A stretch of DNA of 64,000 nucleotides. It comes from Sporolactobacillus mangiferae. GTDB lineage: Bacteria > Bacillota > Bacilli > Bacillales > Sporolactobacillaceae. The DNA is taken from NCBI RefSeq assembly GCF_023336505.1, contig NZ_JAMAST010000008.1, forward strand, positions 22,991 to 86,990. The letters run 5' to 3'. The notes beneath the pieces were generated by a model. The model made no database searches, was not told the origin of the DNA, and was given only the letters and a program-made list of their open reading frames with translations. Shown in pieces: positions 35,061-44,250 of this stretch (position 1 is its first letter; each line of letters begins with the position of its first letter). Position numbers and translations under genes: made by a program.

Positions 35061-35999
35061 ATGAGAAAGTATGCAATTATCGGTCTTGGTCACGTTGGCG
35101 CCGCAGCTGCATTCCAGCTCGTATTAAGGGGGATTGCCGATGAGCTGATCCTTATCGATACGAACGAAGAACTGGCACGCGCCGAGCAGCTTGATCTGCA
35201 GGACATGCAGGGAAGGATTGACACACGAACCATCATTAAAATCAATGATTACGACGAACTTGCCGATGCGGATATCCTGTTCATTACCGCCGGGAATATT
35301 CTCGCCTACGCGGAGAAGCAGGCAGCAGGCAACCGTTGGGCTGAGTTCGAGTACACGAAGGACATTGTTCGCGATATTGCACCGAAGGTTAAAGCGTCCG
35401 GCTTCCATGGTGTGGTTATTGATACGATGAATCCATGTGATGCAATTACACAGTATTTTCAGGAAAACACCGGACTCAGCCGTCAGCAGGTTTTTGCGAC
35501 CGGCACATTCCTTGATACGGCCCGGATGCAGAAGGTTGTTTCGGATCAGTTTAACTGCGATCCAAAAAATGTTTCCGGCTATGTTTACGGAGAGCATGGG
35601 GAATCGCAATTCACAGCCTGGTCAACGGTCCGCGTAAACGGACTGGATATTACAGAGCTTGCTGAGGGACAAAATCTGAATCTGGATGATCTTGAAGAAG
35701 CAGCACGCCGCGGAGGCTGGGAAGTCTATAAGGGAAAGGGCTACACAAGCTGGGCCATCTCGACCTGTGCTGTTAAACTCGGTCAGGCGGTTCTCTCCGA
35801 TGCCCGTGCCGCATATATCTGCTCCTGCTACAGCGAAAAGTACGGTACATATGTCGGCCAGCCAGCCATCATCGGCAAGAATGGAATCGAAGAAGTACTG
35901 ACGCTTCCATTAACAGATGCGGAAGAAGCAAGATTCAAACATTCCGCCGATACAATTAAGGAAAAGTTCCAGGCATTTTCTACACAGACCAACGGATGA
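35061..35999 (+). CDS. L-2-hydroxyisocaproate / L-lactate dehydrogenase family enzyme
   Basis: A 312-residue NAD-dependent L-2-hydroxyacid dehydrogenase. The N-terminal Rossmann glycine motif is AIIGLGHVGAAAA (residues 4-16). The catalytic core includes the Asp-Arg pair in TFLDTARMQ and His in YGEHGESQFTAWST. The match to Lactobacillus L-HicDH is stronger than to classical LDH (GKGYTSW..ISTCAVKL, YVGQPAIIGKNG). It reduces branched 2-ketoacids such as 2-ketoisocaproate, or pyruvate, to L-hydroxyacids. ATG 35061 is taken because it gives the family N-terminus behind AGAAGG. Monocistronic. Confidence 0.88.
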   Translation: MRKYAIIGLGHVGAAAAFQLVLRGIADELILIDTNEELARAEQLDLQDMQGRIDTRTIIKINDYDELADADILFITAGNILAYAEKQAAGNRWAEFEYTKDIVRDIAPKVKASGFHGVVIDTMNPCDAITQYFQENTGLSRQQVFATGTFLDTARMQKVVSDQFNCDPKNVSGYVYGEHGESQFTAWSTVRVNGLDITELAEGQNLNLDDLEEAARRGGWEVYKGKGYTSWAISTCAVKLGQAVLSDARAAYICSCYSEKYGTYVGQPAIIGKNGIEEVLTLPLTDAEEARFKHSADTIKEKFQAFSTQTNG

Positions 36000-36174
36000 A
36001 TGCTGTAAACGAACCTTTCGTGAAAAACAGAATTCAGAAAACCAGTAAAAAAACGTTTAAAAAAAGTAAATGAAGCATGCCAAATGTCAACTCGATCATT
36101 CAGTCTGTCCCTTTGCAGTACCTGAATATCGAGTTTTCTTATTTAATCGAATGAGGGCAGTCAGGAGGCGCTCA

Positions 36175-36561
36175 ATGAATTTCCATTCACCGCAAATCAA
36201 TTTGTATGTTGAAGACCTGGCAAAATCGAAAGCTTTTTATGAAAGCCTGGGATTTAAAACGACGTTTACGGCTGAAATTGATGGTTTGGCGGTTCATCAT
36301 GAACTGGTGCTTGAAGGATTTACACTGGGCATTGCGACAAAAGAGTCCGCGGTCGATATTCATGGCCTGGCTCCGGGGGGTAACTCGGGCTGTGAATTGG
36401 TATTTTGGGTAGATGATGCAGATCGCGCAGTTACTTTTTTAATAGAAAAAGGGGCCAAACGGTTGTCTGAGCCCCATGACTTTCTCAATCACCGTCTTCG
36501 TGCCGGCTGGATAAAGGACCCGGATGGCAATCCGATTCAACTGGTTTGTAAACGGGCTTAA
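36175..36561 (+). CDS. VOC-family protein (glyoxalase-like)
   Basis: A 128-residue VOC domain: PQINLYVEDLAKSKAFYESL at the N-terminus, and GWIKDPDGNPIQLVCKRA at the end. CAGGAGG is 7 nt before ATG 36175. The normal C-terminal metal-ligand Glu is replaced by Gln in PIQLV, so metal catalysis is doubtful. Confidence 0.82.
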   Translation: MNFHSPQINLYVEDLAKSKAFYESLGFKTTFTAEIDGLAVHHELVLEGFTLGIATKESAVDIHGLAPGGNSGCELVFWVDDADRAVTFLIEKGAKRLSEPHDFLNHRLRAGWIKDPDGNPIQLVCKRA

Positions 36562-36622
36562 AGATGCAGTGTGATCATCATGCGGGTACTGGTATGTCCT
36601 GATACAATCCGCAATTGGCAAT

Positions 36623-37204
36623 TTAAAGATTTTTCCGGTAACAGCGGCATTCGTGGACACGAGAAAATCTTTTTTTAATCAGCGTTTCATCTGCTCCTGT
36701 ATACTGTGCAAAGCAGAATTTTGGCTTTAAATGCGGATCGGTTGCATGGATGGTTCCATTCAGTTCGTTGCCCTCCATGAATATATGCAAATAATGGCTC
36801 ACCTGATGAAAGCCATTTTTCTGATACCAGAGATTGACCCAGGCATCATCACGCGTGTAGGCCTCCAGCTGAAAAATATTGAGCGATTTCAGCTTCTTTT
36901 CCGTTGCAATGAGCAAAGCCGTACCGATCCCTGATCGTTGGAAATCGGGATGGACAGCCAGGTGCCAGATCATAGCGCCAAGCGCGGAACAGGCCGCGCA
37001 AACGGTGTGTTTCTCTGTTTCATATTCAACGTCGATCAGGCCAATCACCTGACCTTTTTCAATAGCGACGAGCTCAATGGATGGATGTGCGTATACTTCT
37101 TTCTGCTGATAAACATCATCGTAATAGGCCGTATGAAGAAAAGCAAGAACGCGGCAGCGCAGCCAGCTTTCCTCATCTTCTGGCTGATATTCTCGAATTT
37201 CCAA
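36623..37204 (-). CDS. GNAT-family N-acetyltransferase, TTG start after a run of nine G
   Basis: A 193-residue GNAT: IREYQPEDEESWLRCRVLAF, the acetyl-CoA loop in VHPDFQRSGIGTALLIATEK (about 85-105), and ARDDAW-like catalytic strand sequence YTRDDAWVNLWYQKNGFHQV. It starts at TTG 37204. The only ribosome binding sequence is a homopolymer of nine G (nine C on the + strand at 37210-37218) about 5 nt upstream. The C-terminal Cys-rich tail (VHECRCYRKN) is unusual. Confidence 0.82.
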   Translation of the reverse strand: MEIREYQPEDEESWLRCRVLAFLHTAYYDDVYQQKEVYAHPSIELVAIEKGQVIGLIDVEYETEKHTVCAACSALGAMIWHLAVHPDFQRSGIGTALLIATEKKLKSLNIFQLEAYTRDDAWVNLWYQKNGFHQVSHYLHIFMEGNELNGTIHATDPHLKPKFCFAQYTGADETLIKKRFSRVHECRCYRKNL

Positions 37205-37228
37205 ACAATCCCCCCCCCAACGATTGCT

Positions 37229-37419
37229 TCAGTTTTTAATCCTGAAAAGCCGCAGACTATTTAGAATAACAAGCAATGCTGCACCGGTATCACTCAATAC
37301 AGCCAGCCAAAGCGTCAGCCATCCCGGAAAAACGAGGAGCATAGCGGCCGCTTTGACAAGCAGAGCGAAAGCGATATTTTGCTTGATGATTTTGTCGCCC
37401 TCATTCTCACGCCGCTCTT
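37229..37419 (-). pseudogene. C-terminal remnant of a CadA-type heavy-metal P-type ATPase
   Basis: Directly after cadC, one minus-strand frame reads [20 protein letters not shown], then [20 protein letters not shown] and SLRLFRIKN and a stop. These are the last about 60 residues (final two helices) of ZntA/CadA ATPases. More than 600 residues upstream (metal-binding, phosphorylation and ATP domains) are missing, so an internal deletion has fused the cadC end to the cadA end. Confidence 0.85.
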
Positions 37420-37422
37420 TTC

Positions 37423-37812
37423 CTATTCAGCCAGTTCCTGATCACTTTGGTTCTCTTTTGGCTGCTGATGTAAAAATACGAGTTTTACCAGCTTGCGGAT
37501 ATTATCATCAACCAAAGTGTAATAAACGAATTTTCCATCTTTACGTGACTCGGCAAATCCCCATTTTTTTAATAACCGAAGATGATGAGACGCTGTTGCT
37601 TTGGAGCATCCAATCACCGCGCAAACGTCGCACACACACAACTCCTGCTCAAGTGCCAGTGCATGAATAATGGTTACGCGCGTTTGATCCGCCAATAATT
37701 TAAACAGATCCGCCACTGGATCAGAGCGGCATTCCGACAATTCTTTTCTAAGGCGCATCACCTTGTCTTTATGAATACAGGTCACTTTGCAGATATCCTG
37801 TTGTACAGGCAT
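37423..37812 (-). CDS. cadC: CadC/ArsR-family heavy-metal repressor
   Basis: A 129-residue winged-helix repressor. Metal-site cysteines sit in the N-terminal arm (DICKVTCIH) and in the ELCVCDV motif, as in S. aureus CadC, with the recognition helix [19 protein letters not shown] 37812 follows GAGGTG. It normally controls cadA, but only the tail of cadA remains here. The promoter and paired operators upstream are intact, so it may regulate only itself or act elsewhere. Confidence 0.88.
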   Translation of the reverse strand: MPVQQDICKVTCIHKDKVMRLRKELSECRSDPVADLFKLLADQTRVTIIHALALEQELCVCDVCAVIGCSKATASHHLRLLKKWGFAESRKDGKFVYYTLVDDNIRKLVKLVFLHQQPKENQSDQELAE

Positions 37813-37823
37813 CTGATCACCTC

Positions 37824-37890
37824 AATCAAATGAATATTTGATTAAAGTATAGATTAATTGTCTTTCATAATCAAATCATTGTTTGATTAT
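37824..37890 (-). promoter_or_regulatory. cadC promoter with two ATCAAAT-type dyad operators
   Basis: On the minus strand, -35 TTGATT (37869-37874) and -10 TATACT (37846-37851) are 17 bp apart. Dyads AATCAAAT-N4-ATTTGATT (37824-37843) and ATAATCAAA-N6-TTTGATTAT (37867-37890) flank or overlap the promoter, 43 bp apart. The design fits ArsR/CadC repression released by Cd/Zn/Pb. Confidence 0.75.
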
Positions 37891-38110
37891 TGATGAAGAA
37901 AGTGAACGAGGAAAATAAGTGCGCAACTAAATTTCAACTGCTTCGTTAAAAATTTTAAAATTTTATGGAGTGGGGTTGTTATCCAGGAAAAACAGATGTA
38001 TATTGTATTACAGAATAAAAGTTTCCTATGAGAAACATTGATTCTATACAGAAAAATAAATTCATTATGGAAGAAGGCGAACATCCAGGTATGGAATGGT
38101 TTTCGATGAA

Positions 38111-38182
38111 GAAAAAATTATGGTCATGATAATAATCGCGAGCGAAAGTTTTTTCGGTTTTTGCTGTGACCATGATTTTTTC
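38111..38182 (+). promoter_or_regulatory. Long hairpin in the leader region of mntH
   Basis: GAAAAAATTATGGTCA (38111-38126) can pair over 16 bp (one G-U) with TGACCATGATTTTTTC (38167-38182), with a smaller GC-rich hairpin inside the loop. It lies 73 bp upstream of the mntH start. A second smaller dyad (gtttcctatgagaaac, near 38022) could be an MntR-like site. No yybP-ykoY manganese riboswitch signature was found. The rest of 37891-38254 holds no gene. Confidence 0.55.
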
Positions 38183-38254
38183 AGAATAAGGAATTGATCG
38201 AATAAGTGGGCATCAAAAAATGAATATTGACTAAAAATGGAAAGGTGTGAAAGT

Positions 38255-39634
38255 ATGACTGAACTGCAAAGCGTCAGAAAACAGTCGCAACAACGTCGTA
38301 AATTAATTGAATATGCAAATGGGCCCAGTCTGGAAGAAATCAACAGTACGGTTCCCATTCCAAAAAACGGGAACTTTTGGCGGACACTGGCCGCTTTTTC
38401 GGGTCCCGGAGCACTGGTTGCTGTCGGCTACATGGACCCGGGCAACTGGGTAACGTCCATTGGCGGCGGAGCACAATATGGTTATCTTCTGATTTCGGTC
38501 ATTCTTATTTCAAGTTTAATTGCGATGCTGCTTCAGTACATGGCTGCAAAGCTTGGCATTGTCACGCAAATGGATCTGGCTCAGACGACTCGTGCCCATA
38601 CAGGCAAAGTACTTGGAGTTATTCTCTGGATTACGACTGAGGCAGCCATCTGTGCCACGGATATTGCGGAGGTCATTGGCGGTGCGATTGCGTTGCAGCT
38701 GCTGTTTCATATCCCGCTTGTGATCGGTGTTTCATTGACTGTTCTCGACGTACTCCTGCTGCTGCTTCTGACTAAGCTTGGTTTTAGAAAAATAGAGGCT
38801 ATTGTCATCACCTTGATTTCCGTCATCTTACTTGTTTTCTTATATGAAGTTGTCGTTTCTAATCCTAATGTTGCAGCGATGTTTGCCGGATTTGTTCCGA
38901 AACCCGAGATTCTGCATACCGGCCAGTTAACGATGGCTTTAGGTATTGTCGGCGCGACGGTCATGCCGCACAATCTTTATCTGCATTCATCGATTGCACA
39001 GTCTCGCAGTATTGATCACAACAATGAAAAAGAGGTTGCCAAAGCAGTAAAGTTTGCTACATGGGATTCTAATATTCAACTGTCCGGTGCATTTATTATC
39101 AACTGCCTGCTGCTGGTGCTTGGTGCGGCACTGTTCTTCGGGCACGGTGAAGGTCTTGGTACGTTCACGTCGCTTTTCAATGCTTTGCAGGACAATCAGC
39201 TGGCCGGAGCGGTCGCGAGCCCTGTTTTAAGTATTCTGTTTGCGGTTGCGCTTCTTGCTTCCGGGCAGAACTCGACGATTACCGGCACATTGACCGGGCA
39301 GATTGTCATGGAAGGATATATTCACTTGAAGATGCCTCTGTGGGCGCGCCGTCTGGTGACACGTTTAATTTCTGTGATCCCGGTTCTGGCCTGCACGATC
39401 ATTTATCATGGTGAAGAGAGCGCCATGGATAACCTGCTTGTTAACTCACAAGTGTTTCTGTCGATTGCCTTGCCGATTTCCATGATTCCGCTGACTCTTT
39501 TTACCAGCTCGAAAAAAATTATGGGCGAACGTTTTGTTAATAAAATGTGGGTGACACTGGTTGCCTGGGCTTGCACGATCGTGCTTACGTATCTTAACCT
39601 GCAGATTGTCTGGGGATTTATTACATCGCTGTGA
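38255..39634 (+). CDS. mntH: NRAMP-family manganese/divalent metal transporter
   Basis: A 459-residue proton-coupled Mn2+ importer with 11 helices. The metal-binding DPGN is in [13 protein letters not shown] (about residues 58-68) and [10 protein letters not shown] is in TM6 (about 236-245). ATG 38255 is chosen because AAAGGTG lies upstream and the preceding ATG 38237 has no RBS. Together with the usp gene 23 bp downstream it forms a pair seen in lactic acid bacteria. The leader hairpin suggests post-initiation control. Confidence 0.93.
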   Translation: MTELQSVRKQSQQRRKLIEYANGPSLEEINSTVPIPKNGNFWRTLAAFSGPGALVAVGYMDPGNWVTSIGGGAQYGYLLISVILISSLIAMLLQYMAAKLGIVTQMDLAQTTRAHTGKVLGVILWITTEAAICATDIAEVIGGAIALQLLFHIPLVIGVSLTVLDVLLLLLLTKLGFRKIEAIVITLISVILLVFLYEVVVSNPNVAAMFAGFVPKPEILHTGQLTMALGIVGATVMPHNLYLHSSIAQSRSIDHNNEKEVAKAVKFATWDSNIQLSGAFIINCLLLVLGAALFFGHGEGLGTFTSLFNALQDNQLAGAVASPVLSILFAVALLASGQNSTITGTLTGQIVMEGYIHLKMPLWARRLVTRLISVIPVLACTIIYHGEESAMDNLLVNSQVFLSIALPISMIPLTLFTSSKKIMGERFVNKMWVTLVAWACTIVLTYLNLQIVWGFITSL

Positions 39635-39656
39635 TCACGCATTGGAGGCGTAATTG

Positions 39657-40088
39657 ATGAACGAAGATTTTTCACATCTGTTAGTTGGTGTCGATGATTC
39701 TGCGGACGCGCAACTGGCGTTTCGGTATGCGATGTATCGCGCCAAAAAAGATCAGCTAAAAATGACGATTGTATCCATTTTGGAAAAAGGTGAAATGAAT
39801 GTATATCAGGCACTGAATAAAGATTTTATTCACGGGAAGCGTGAAGATCTGGAAGAACATGTGCAGCTCTACAAAAAAGCAGCACTGGATTATGGTGTCG
39901 AACATGTCGAAGTGATTGTTGCTGAAGGCGAACCGGGTGAAACGATCGTTAAAGATATCATTCCGCACACGGATGCCGATTTATTGATTATCGGCTCCGA
40001 AGATAAGAAAGGGATTGCAAAACATTTTGGCAGTCAGGCGGCGTATATGGCCAAATATGCTCCCATATCTGTTCTTGTCGTTCGTTGA
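39657..40088 (+). CDS. Universal stress protein (UspA family)
   Basis: A 143-residue Usp fold: HLLVGVDDSADAQLAFRYAM at the N-terminus, and the ATP-binding pattern G-2x-G-9x-G(S) around LLIIGSEDKKGIAKHFGSQA (about 107-127). GGAGG is 8 nt before ATG 39657. Co-transcribed with mntH, hinting at a role in metal or oxidative stress. Confidence 0.9.
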   Translation: MNEDFSHLLVGVDDSADAQLAFRYAMYRAKKDQLKMTIVSILEKGEMNVYQALNKDFIHGKREDLEEHVQLYKKAALDYGVEHVEVIVAEGEPGETIVKDIIPHTDADLLIIGSEDKKGIAKHFGSQAAYMAKYAPISVLVVR

Positions 40089-40150
40089 TACCAGGGAAAG
40101 CAATACAGCAAACTGCATGCTGCCGCTTTCAAGAAAACTGTGGAGACAGC

Positions 40151-40228
40151 AATGGTCGGTAAATTTCGGACAATGACCGGTAAATCATTCGTGACCTTGA
40201 CGAACGGTAAATTCCGGGTAATGACTGG
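40151..40228 (+). repeat. Three imperfect direct repeats around CGGTAAAT
   Basis: The core (A)CGGTAAAT recurs at roughly 22-26 bp spacing (near 40157, 40188 and 40205 within 40151-40228), with tcggacaatgac-like spacers. The same unit in inverted orientation (TTTATCGGTCATTGCGG) occurs three times at 48014-48082. Lies between usp and the FMN riboswitch. Confidence 0.5.
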
Positions 40229-40252
40229 AAGAAGCCTGTGTGAGCATGATTG

Positions 40253-40281
40253 TTCATTCGATCAATGGACTGTGCTATAAT
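40253..40281 (+). promoter_or_regulatory. Promoter of the riboflavin operon
   Basis: A consensus -10, TATAAT (40276-40281), with extended TGn (40273-40275), sits 22 bp before the FMN aptamer. The best -35 at 17 bp is the weak TTCATT (40253-40258). Confidence 0.65.
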
Positions 40282-40302
40282 AAAACCAATTTCATAGAGA
40301 AA

Positions 40303-40440
40303 TCCTTCGGGGTCGGGTGAAATTCCCAACCGGCGGTGATTCGTTCGTATGAACGTCAGCCCGCGACCCGGTTGCCTCTGGCAAACGGTGGATTCAGTGA
40401 GAAGCTGGAGCCGACAGTACAGTCTGGATGGGAGAAGGAT
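40303..40440 (+). promoter_or_regulatory. FMN riboswitch (RFN element)
   Basis: The conserved RFN blocks are present in order: tccttcggggtcgggtgaaa, cccaaccggcggt, agcccgcgacccg, ggtggattcagtgagaagc, ggagccgacagtacagtc and the closing ggatgggagaagga. Flavin mononucleotide binding should switch off the downstream rib genes. Confidence 0.96.
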
Positions 40441-40548
40441 CAATAAGCAGAACTCTTTATTTGGCAGCCATTTATAGAGAACGTATGTTTTCATTTATAA
40501 TGTGTGCCATGCAGGAGACTTCTGTTGTATTTGACAGCGACACGCAAT

Positions 40549-40585
40549 GCCCCCCGAGGTTTCATTTCTCGGGGGGCTTATTATA
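40549..40585 (+). terminator. FMN-riboswitch terminator
   Basis: GCCCCCCGAG (40549-40558) pairs with CTCGGGGGGC (40568-40577), followed by TTATTATATTT. It lies between the aptamer and ribD, the expected place for the regulated terminator. The 40441-40548 stretch holds no convincing gene. Confidence 0.9.
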
Positions 40586-40610
40586 TTTGAGGCGGAAAGA
40601 GGGGATTGGT

Positions 40611-41696
40611 TTGGATGATGAAGCATACATGAGACTGGCGATTCATCTGGCCGAAACGACACGGGGGCAGACACATCCGAACCCGGCGGTGGGGGCGGTC
40701 GTTGTCAGTCACGGCCGGGTAGTCGGTCTTGGCGTACATCTTAAAGCAGGCGAAGCACATGCGGAAGTCCATGCGCTGCGCATGGCTGGCGAGCGGGCCG
40801 CAGGCGCGACCATCTATGTCACACTGGAACCATGCGCGCATACAGGAAGAACGCCGCCCTGTGCGGATTTAATCATACAGAAAAAGCTGAAGCGGGTGGT
40901 GGTTGCTTCAACTGATTCAAATCCGCTCGTTGCTGGGAAAGGCATCGCCCGCATGCGCGCGGCAGGTATTACGGTGGACACCGGTTTGATGAGGAAAGAG
41001 GCGGATGCTGTCAATCGTTTCTTTTTCCATGCGATCCGCCACCATTCTCCCTATGTGACTTTAAAAATCGCATGCAGCCTGGATGGTAAGACGGCAACAA
41101 CAGCCGGTGAAAGTCAGTGGATTACGGGTGAGGCGGCGCGGCGTGACGGGCAGAAACTGCGGGAGAAACATGACGCCATTCTTGTCGGTATCGGAACGGT
41201 GGCGGCGGATAATCCGCGGCTGACGGTCCGGGCACACACGGAAGCGCGCCAGCCGATTCGCATTGTGCTTGATACCCATCTGCGCATTGATGAGCATGCG
41301 CTTGTGCTGACAGATCGGAGTGCGCCAACCTGGCTGATTACCGGCAACAATTTTGATCGGGAAAAAGCGGCGCGGATCAGCGGCGGACATGTCAGGATTT
41401 TTAATCTCTCACAGGAACCGATTGCCATTCGGGAGATGCTTGCGGCGCTATGGGAAAACGGGATCACCTCTGTTCTTGTTGAAGGCGGAGCAACCGTGCA
41501 CGGCAGTTTTTTGGAAGCTCGCGCGGTTAATGAAGTGGTTGCCTATGTCGCACCTAAGCTGATCGGCGGGATCGATGCGCTGCCGGCGATCGGGGGCAAA
41601 GGTATGGCGCAGCTCGCCGACAGTGTGCAGCTGACAATTGAACATATTGAGCAGATGGACGATGACTTGAAAATTGTCGCCAGCCGAGGTGATTAA
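40611..41696 (+). CDS. ribD: Bifunctional diaminohydroxyphosphoribosylaminopyrimidine deaminase / 5-amino-6-(5-phosphoribosylamino)uracil reductase
   Basis: A 361-residue two-domain riboflavin enzyme. The N-terminal zinc deaminase has HAEVHAL and PCAHTGRTPPC (about 49-85). The C-terminal reductase has SLDGKTATTAGESQWITG (about 153-170) and VLVEGGATVHGSF (about 286-298). The start at TTG 40611 gives MDDEAYMRLAIHLAE, like the family, with AGAGGGG 6 nt upstream. First gene after the FMN riboswitch; it catalyses steps two and three from GTP. Confidence 0.94.
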   Translation: MDDEAYMRLAIHLAETTRGQTHPNPAVGAVVVSHGRVVGLGVHLKAGEAHAEVHALRMAGERAAGATIYVTLEPCAHTGRTPPCADLIIQKKLKRVVVASTDSNPLVAGKGIARMRAAGITVDTGLMRKEADAVNRFFFHAIRHHSPYVTLKIACSLDGKTATTAGESQWITGEAARRDGQKLREKHDAILVGIGTVAADNPRLTVRAHTEARQPIRIVLDTHLRIDEHALVLTDRSAPTWLITGNNFDREKAARISGGHVRIFNLSQEPIAIREMLAALWENGITSVLVEGGATVHGSFLEARAVNEVVAYVAPKLIGGIDALPAIGGKGMAQLADSVQLTIEHIEQMDDDLKIVASRGD

Positions 41697-41699
41697 ACC

Positions 41700-42353
41700 A
41701 TGTTTACCGGATTGATCGAGGAAGTTGGAAGTGTTGCTACAATTGTTAAACAAGTTCAGGCTGTTCGAATGGCTATTCATGCCGACAGGATTCTAAGCGA
41801 TGTGAGGCCTGGTGACAGCATTGCCGTCAACGGTGCATGCGTGACGGTCACCGGATATTCCTCAAATCAGTTTACCGTGGATCTTATGCCCGAAACAATC
41901 CGATCAACAACGCTTGCGGATATGAGACGCGGCGATCCTGTGAATCTTGAACGGGCAATGCGGGTAAATGGCCGGTATGGCGGGCATTTTGTGACCGGAC
42001 ATGTAGATGGAGTCGGGCGGATTGTCCGCATCACGGTCAAAGGCAATGCTCGAATGCTGTCGATTCAGGTGCCGCCAGGCCTGCTTGAGCGGATGGTGGA
42101 AAAAGGATCTGTTGCTGTTGACGGAACGAGTCTTACGCTTGTTGCAGTCGGATCAGATACCTTTACAGTATCTCTGATCCCGCATTCATCGGTGCATACC
42201 CTTTTAGGGGCAAAAAGGATCGGTGATCAAGTGAACATTGAGTGCGATATTTTGCAAAAATACATGCAAAAGCAGCTGGAGAGAGATCAGGAAGCTGAGC
42301 CGAATAAAGAAACGCTGACGATTGAAAAGCTGCATGCATATGGATTTATTTAA
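41700..42353 (+). CDS. ribE: Riboflavin synthase alpha chain
   Basis: A 217-residue protein with two lumazine-binding repeats: MFTGLIEEVGSVATIVKQ at residues 1-18, and a second repeat starting near GGHFVTGHVDGVG (about 98). Conserved SIAVNGACVTV and SVAVDGTSLTL blocks occur in each half. It dismutates 6,7-dimethyl-8-ribityllumazine to riboflavin. It starts 3 bp after ribD. Confidence 0.95.
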   Translation: MFTGLIEEVGSVATIVKQVQAVRMAIHADRILSDVRPGDSIAVNGACVTVTGYSSNQFTVDLMPETIRSTTLADMRRGDPVNLERAMRVNGRYGGHFVTGHVDGVGRIVRITVKGNARMLSIQVPPGLLERMVEKGSVAVDGTSLTLVAVGSDTFTVSLIPHSSVHTLLGAKRIGDQVNIECDILQKYMQKQLERDQEAEPNKETLTIEKLHAYGFI

Positions 42354-42374
42354 TTCATTACTGGAGGTGTGGCA

Positions 42375-43562
42375 ATGTTATCAACTATTGAAGATGCACT
42401 GCAGGATTTGCGAAAAGGAAAGCTGGTTTTAGTCAGCGACGATGAGGAGCGCGAAAATGAAGGTGACCTGCTTGTCCTTGCCGAACATGCAACACCGGAA
42501 GCCATCAATTTTATGGTCACCTATGGCAAAGGACTGCTCTGTACGCCGGTGGCCCCATCCGTGGCTGAATCGCTTGGTTTTATGCCCATGGTAGAACGGA
42601 ACACGGATAACCATGAAACCGCGTTTACCGTCAGTGTTGACCATAAAACGGTGAAAACCGGAATCAGTGCTTTTGAGCGTTCGCAGACGATTCGGGCGAT
42701 GCTCGAAAAAGGGGCGGGTCCCGCAGATTTTCATCATCCCGGACATGTCTTTCCGCTGATCGCCCGTCAGGAAGGGGTGCTTGAGCGTGCTGGTCATACG
42801 GAAGCTGCCGTTGATCTGGCCCGGCTGGCGGGCAGCCAGCCGGTTGCGGTTATCTGCGAAGTGCTGCGCGAAGACGGGCATATGGCGCGTCGGCCCGAGC
42901 TTGAACGAATGGCCGAACAATTTCAGATGAAGCGAATCACGATCAAAGATTTAATCGCTTACCGGAGGAGTCATCAAGTCCGCCGTACGACCGAAGTCAA
43001 TCTGCCAACGGAATATGGTCAATTCAGGGCGATTGGCTATCAGGGGCTCCTTGACGGGAAGGAGCATATAGTGCTCGTCAAAGGAGTGATCGGTGATCAT
43101 GAACCGACGTTGGTCCGTGTCCATTCTGAATGCCTGACCGGTGATGTATTCGGTTCGCAGCGATGCGATTGCGGTCCGCAGCTGCATGCTTCGCTGCGGA
43201 TGATCGAAGCACGCGGCAAAGGCGTGCTCATCTATTTGCGCCAGGAAGGACGGGGCATCGGATTATTAAATAAACTGCGCGCATACAAACTGCAGGAGCA
43301 GGGTGAGGATACCGTCGAGGCTAATGAAAAGCTCGGATTTCCCGCCGATATGCGTGATTACGGCGCAGCCGCTGAAATATTGTCTGATCTGGGTATTGAC
43401 GATGTGCTGCTTATGACCAACAATCCACTCAAAATCGAAGATCTGAAAAAACACGGGATCACTCGGATCAAGCGAGTACCTATTGAAATTCCGGCTAATG
43501 AGCAAAATCGACCTTATCTGCTGACCAAGCAGCAGAAAATGGGGCATTTACTGCATCTTTGA
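42375..43562 (+). CDS. ribBA: 3,4-dihydroxy-2-butanone 4-phosphate synthase / GTP cyclohydrolase II
   Basis: A 395-residue fusion. The N-terminal DHBP synthase has [14 protein letters not shown] (about 19-33) and the [10 protein letters not shown] motif (about 118-128). The C-terminal GTP cyclohydrolase II has the zinc triad in [15 protein letters not shown] (about 253-267) and [11 protein letters not shown]. It supplies both precursors of the pathway. ATG 42375 follows CTGGAGG. Confidence 0.96.
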   Translation: MLSTIEDALQDLRKGKLVLVSDDEERENEGDLLVLAEHATPEAINFMVTYGKGLLCTPVAPSVAESLGFMPMVERNTDNHETAFTVSVDHKTVKTGISAFERSQTIRAMLEKGAGPADFHHPGHVFPLIARQEGVLERAGHTEAAVDLARLAGSQPVAVICEVLREDGHMARRPELERMAEQFQMKRITIKDLIAYRRSHQVRRTTEVNLPTEYGQFRAIGYQGLLDGKEHIVLVKGVIGDHEPTLVRVHSECLTGDVFGSQRCDCGPQLHASLRMIEARGKGVLIYLRQEGRGIGLLNKLRAYKLQEQGEDTVEANEKLGFPADMRDYGAAAEILSDLGIDDVLLMTNNPLKIEDLKKHGITRIKRVPIEIPANEQNRPYLLTKQQKMGHLLHL

Positions 43563-43593
43563 GCCTATTTGAATGTGAAAAAGGAGAATGAAC

Positions 43594-44073
43594 ATGGGAC
43601 ATATCTATGAAGGAAATCTGATCGGAAAAGGATTGAAAATCGGTGTGGTTGTCAGCCGTTTCAATGAATTTATTACCAGCCGGCTGCTGTCGGGTGCGCA
43701 GGATGCATTAAAAAGGCATGGCGTCGCCCCTGAAGATGTGGACATTGCCTGGGTACCGGGTGCTTTTGAAATTCCGCTGATTGCACAGAAAATGGCCGTT
43801 TCCGGACGCTACGATGCTGTGCTCGCACTCGGTGCGGTCATCCGCGGCGCGACCTCGCATTATGACTACGTATGCAATGAAGTGTCGAAAGGGATTGCCC
43901 GAGCCGGACTTGACAGCGGCATCCCAGTTATGTTCGGCGTTCTGACGACGGACACGATTGAGCAGGCCGTCGAACGTGCCGGCACTAAGGCAGGCAATAA
44001 AGGATGGGATGCTGCAGCCGGAGCGATTGAAATGGCTAATTTAAACCGCCAGATCAGCGGGCAGGAAAACTGA
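43594..44073 (+). CDS. ribH: 6,7-dimethyl-8-ribityllumazine synthase
   Basis: A 159-residue lumazine synthase. It starts near [20 protein letters not shown], with [36 protein letters not shown] (catalytic His) and [15 protein letters not shown]. The enzyme assembles as a 60-mer capsid in relatives. ATG 43594 is preferred over 43588 because AAGGAG is then 7 nt away. Last gene of the rib operon. Confidence 0.96.
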   Translation: MGHIYEGNLIGKGLKIGVVVSRFNEFITSRLLSGAQDALKRHGVAPEDVDIAWVPGAFEIPLIAQKMAVSGRYDAVLALGAVIRGATSHYDYVCNEVSKGIARAGLDSGIPVMFGVLTTDTIEQAVERAGTKAGNKGWDAAAGAIEMANLNRQISGQEN

Positions 44074-44133
44074 TGAGGGTCTGGGGACCGGAACAGATCG
44101 GTTCAGCGCTATTTGTTGCTTAATCGGCCAGAA

Positions 44134-44180
44134 AAGAGGGGAGCTCAAAGTCTCATTGACGATGAGCTCCCCTCTTCATA
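44134..44180 (+). terminator. Terminator of the riboflavin operon
   Basis: AAGAGGGGAGCTCA (44134-44147) pairs perfectly with TGAGCTCCCCTCTT (44163-44176) over 14 bp. It may serve both rib and the convergent ligase gene. Confidence 0.85.
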
Positions 44181-44250
44181 TAAAATCCAGCACGTTTTGA
44201 ACACGTGAGACCATTTTTCTATTTTGACGTATCGCTTTCAAATCCGACAA

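Noticed and set aside
37891..38254. yybP-ykoY manganese riboswitch upstream of mntH
   Set aside because: The conserved loop sequences of that class are not visible; only a generic long hairpin is present.
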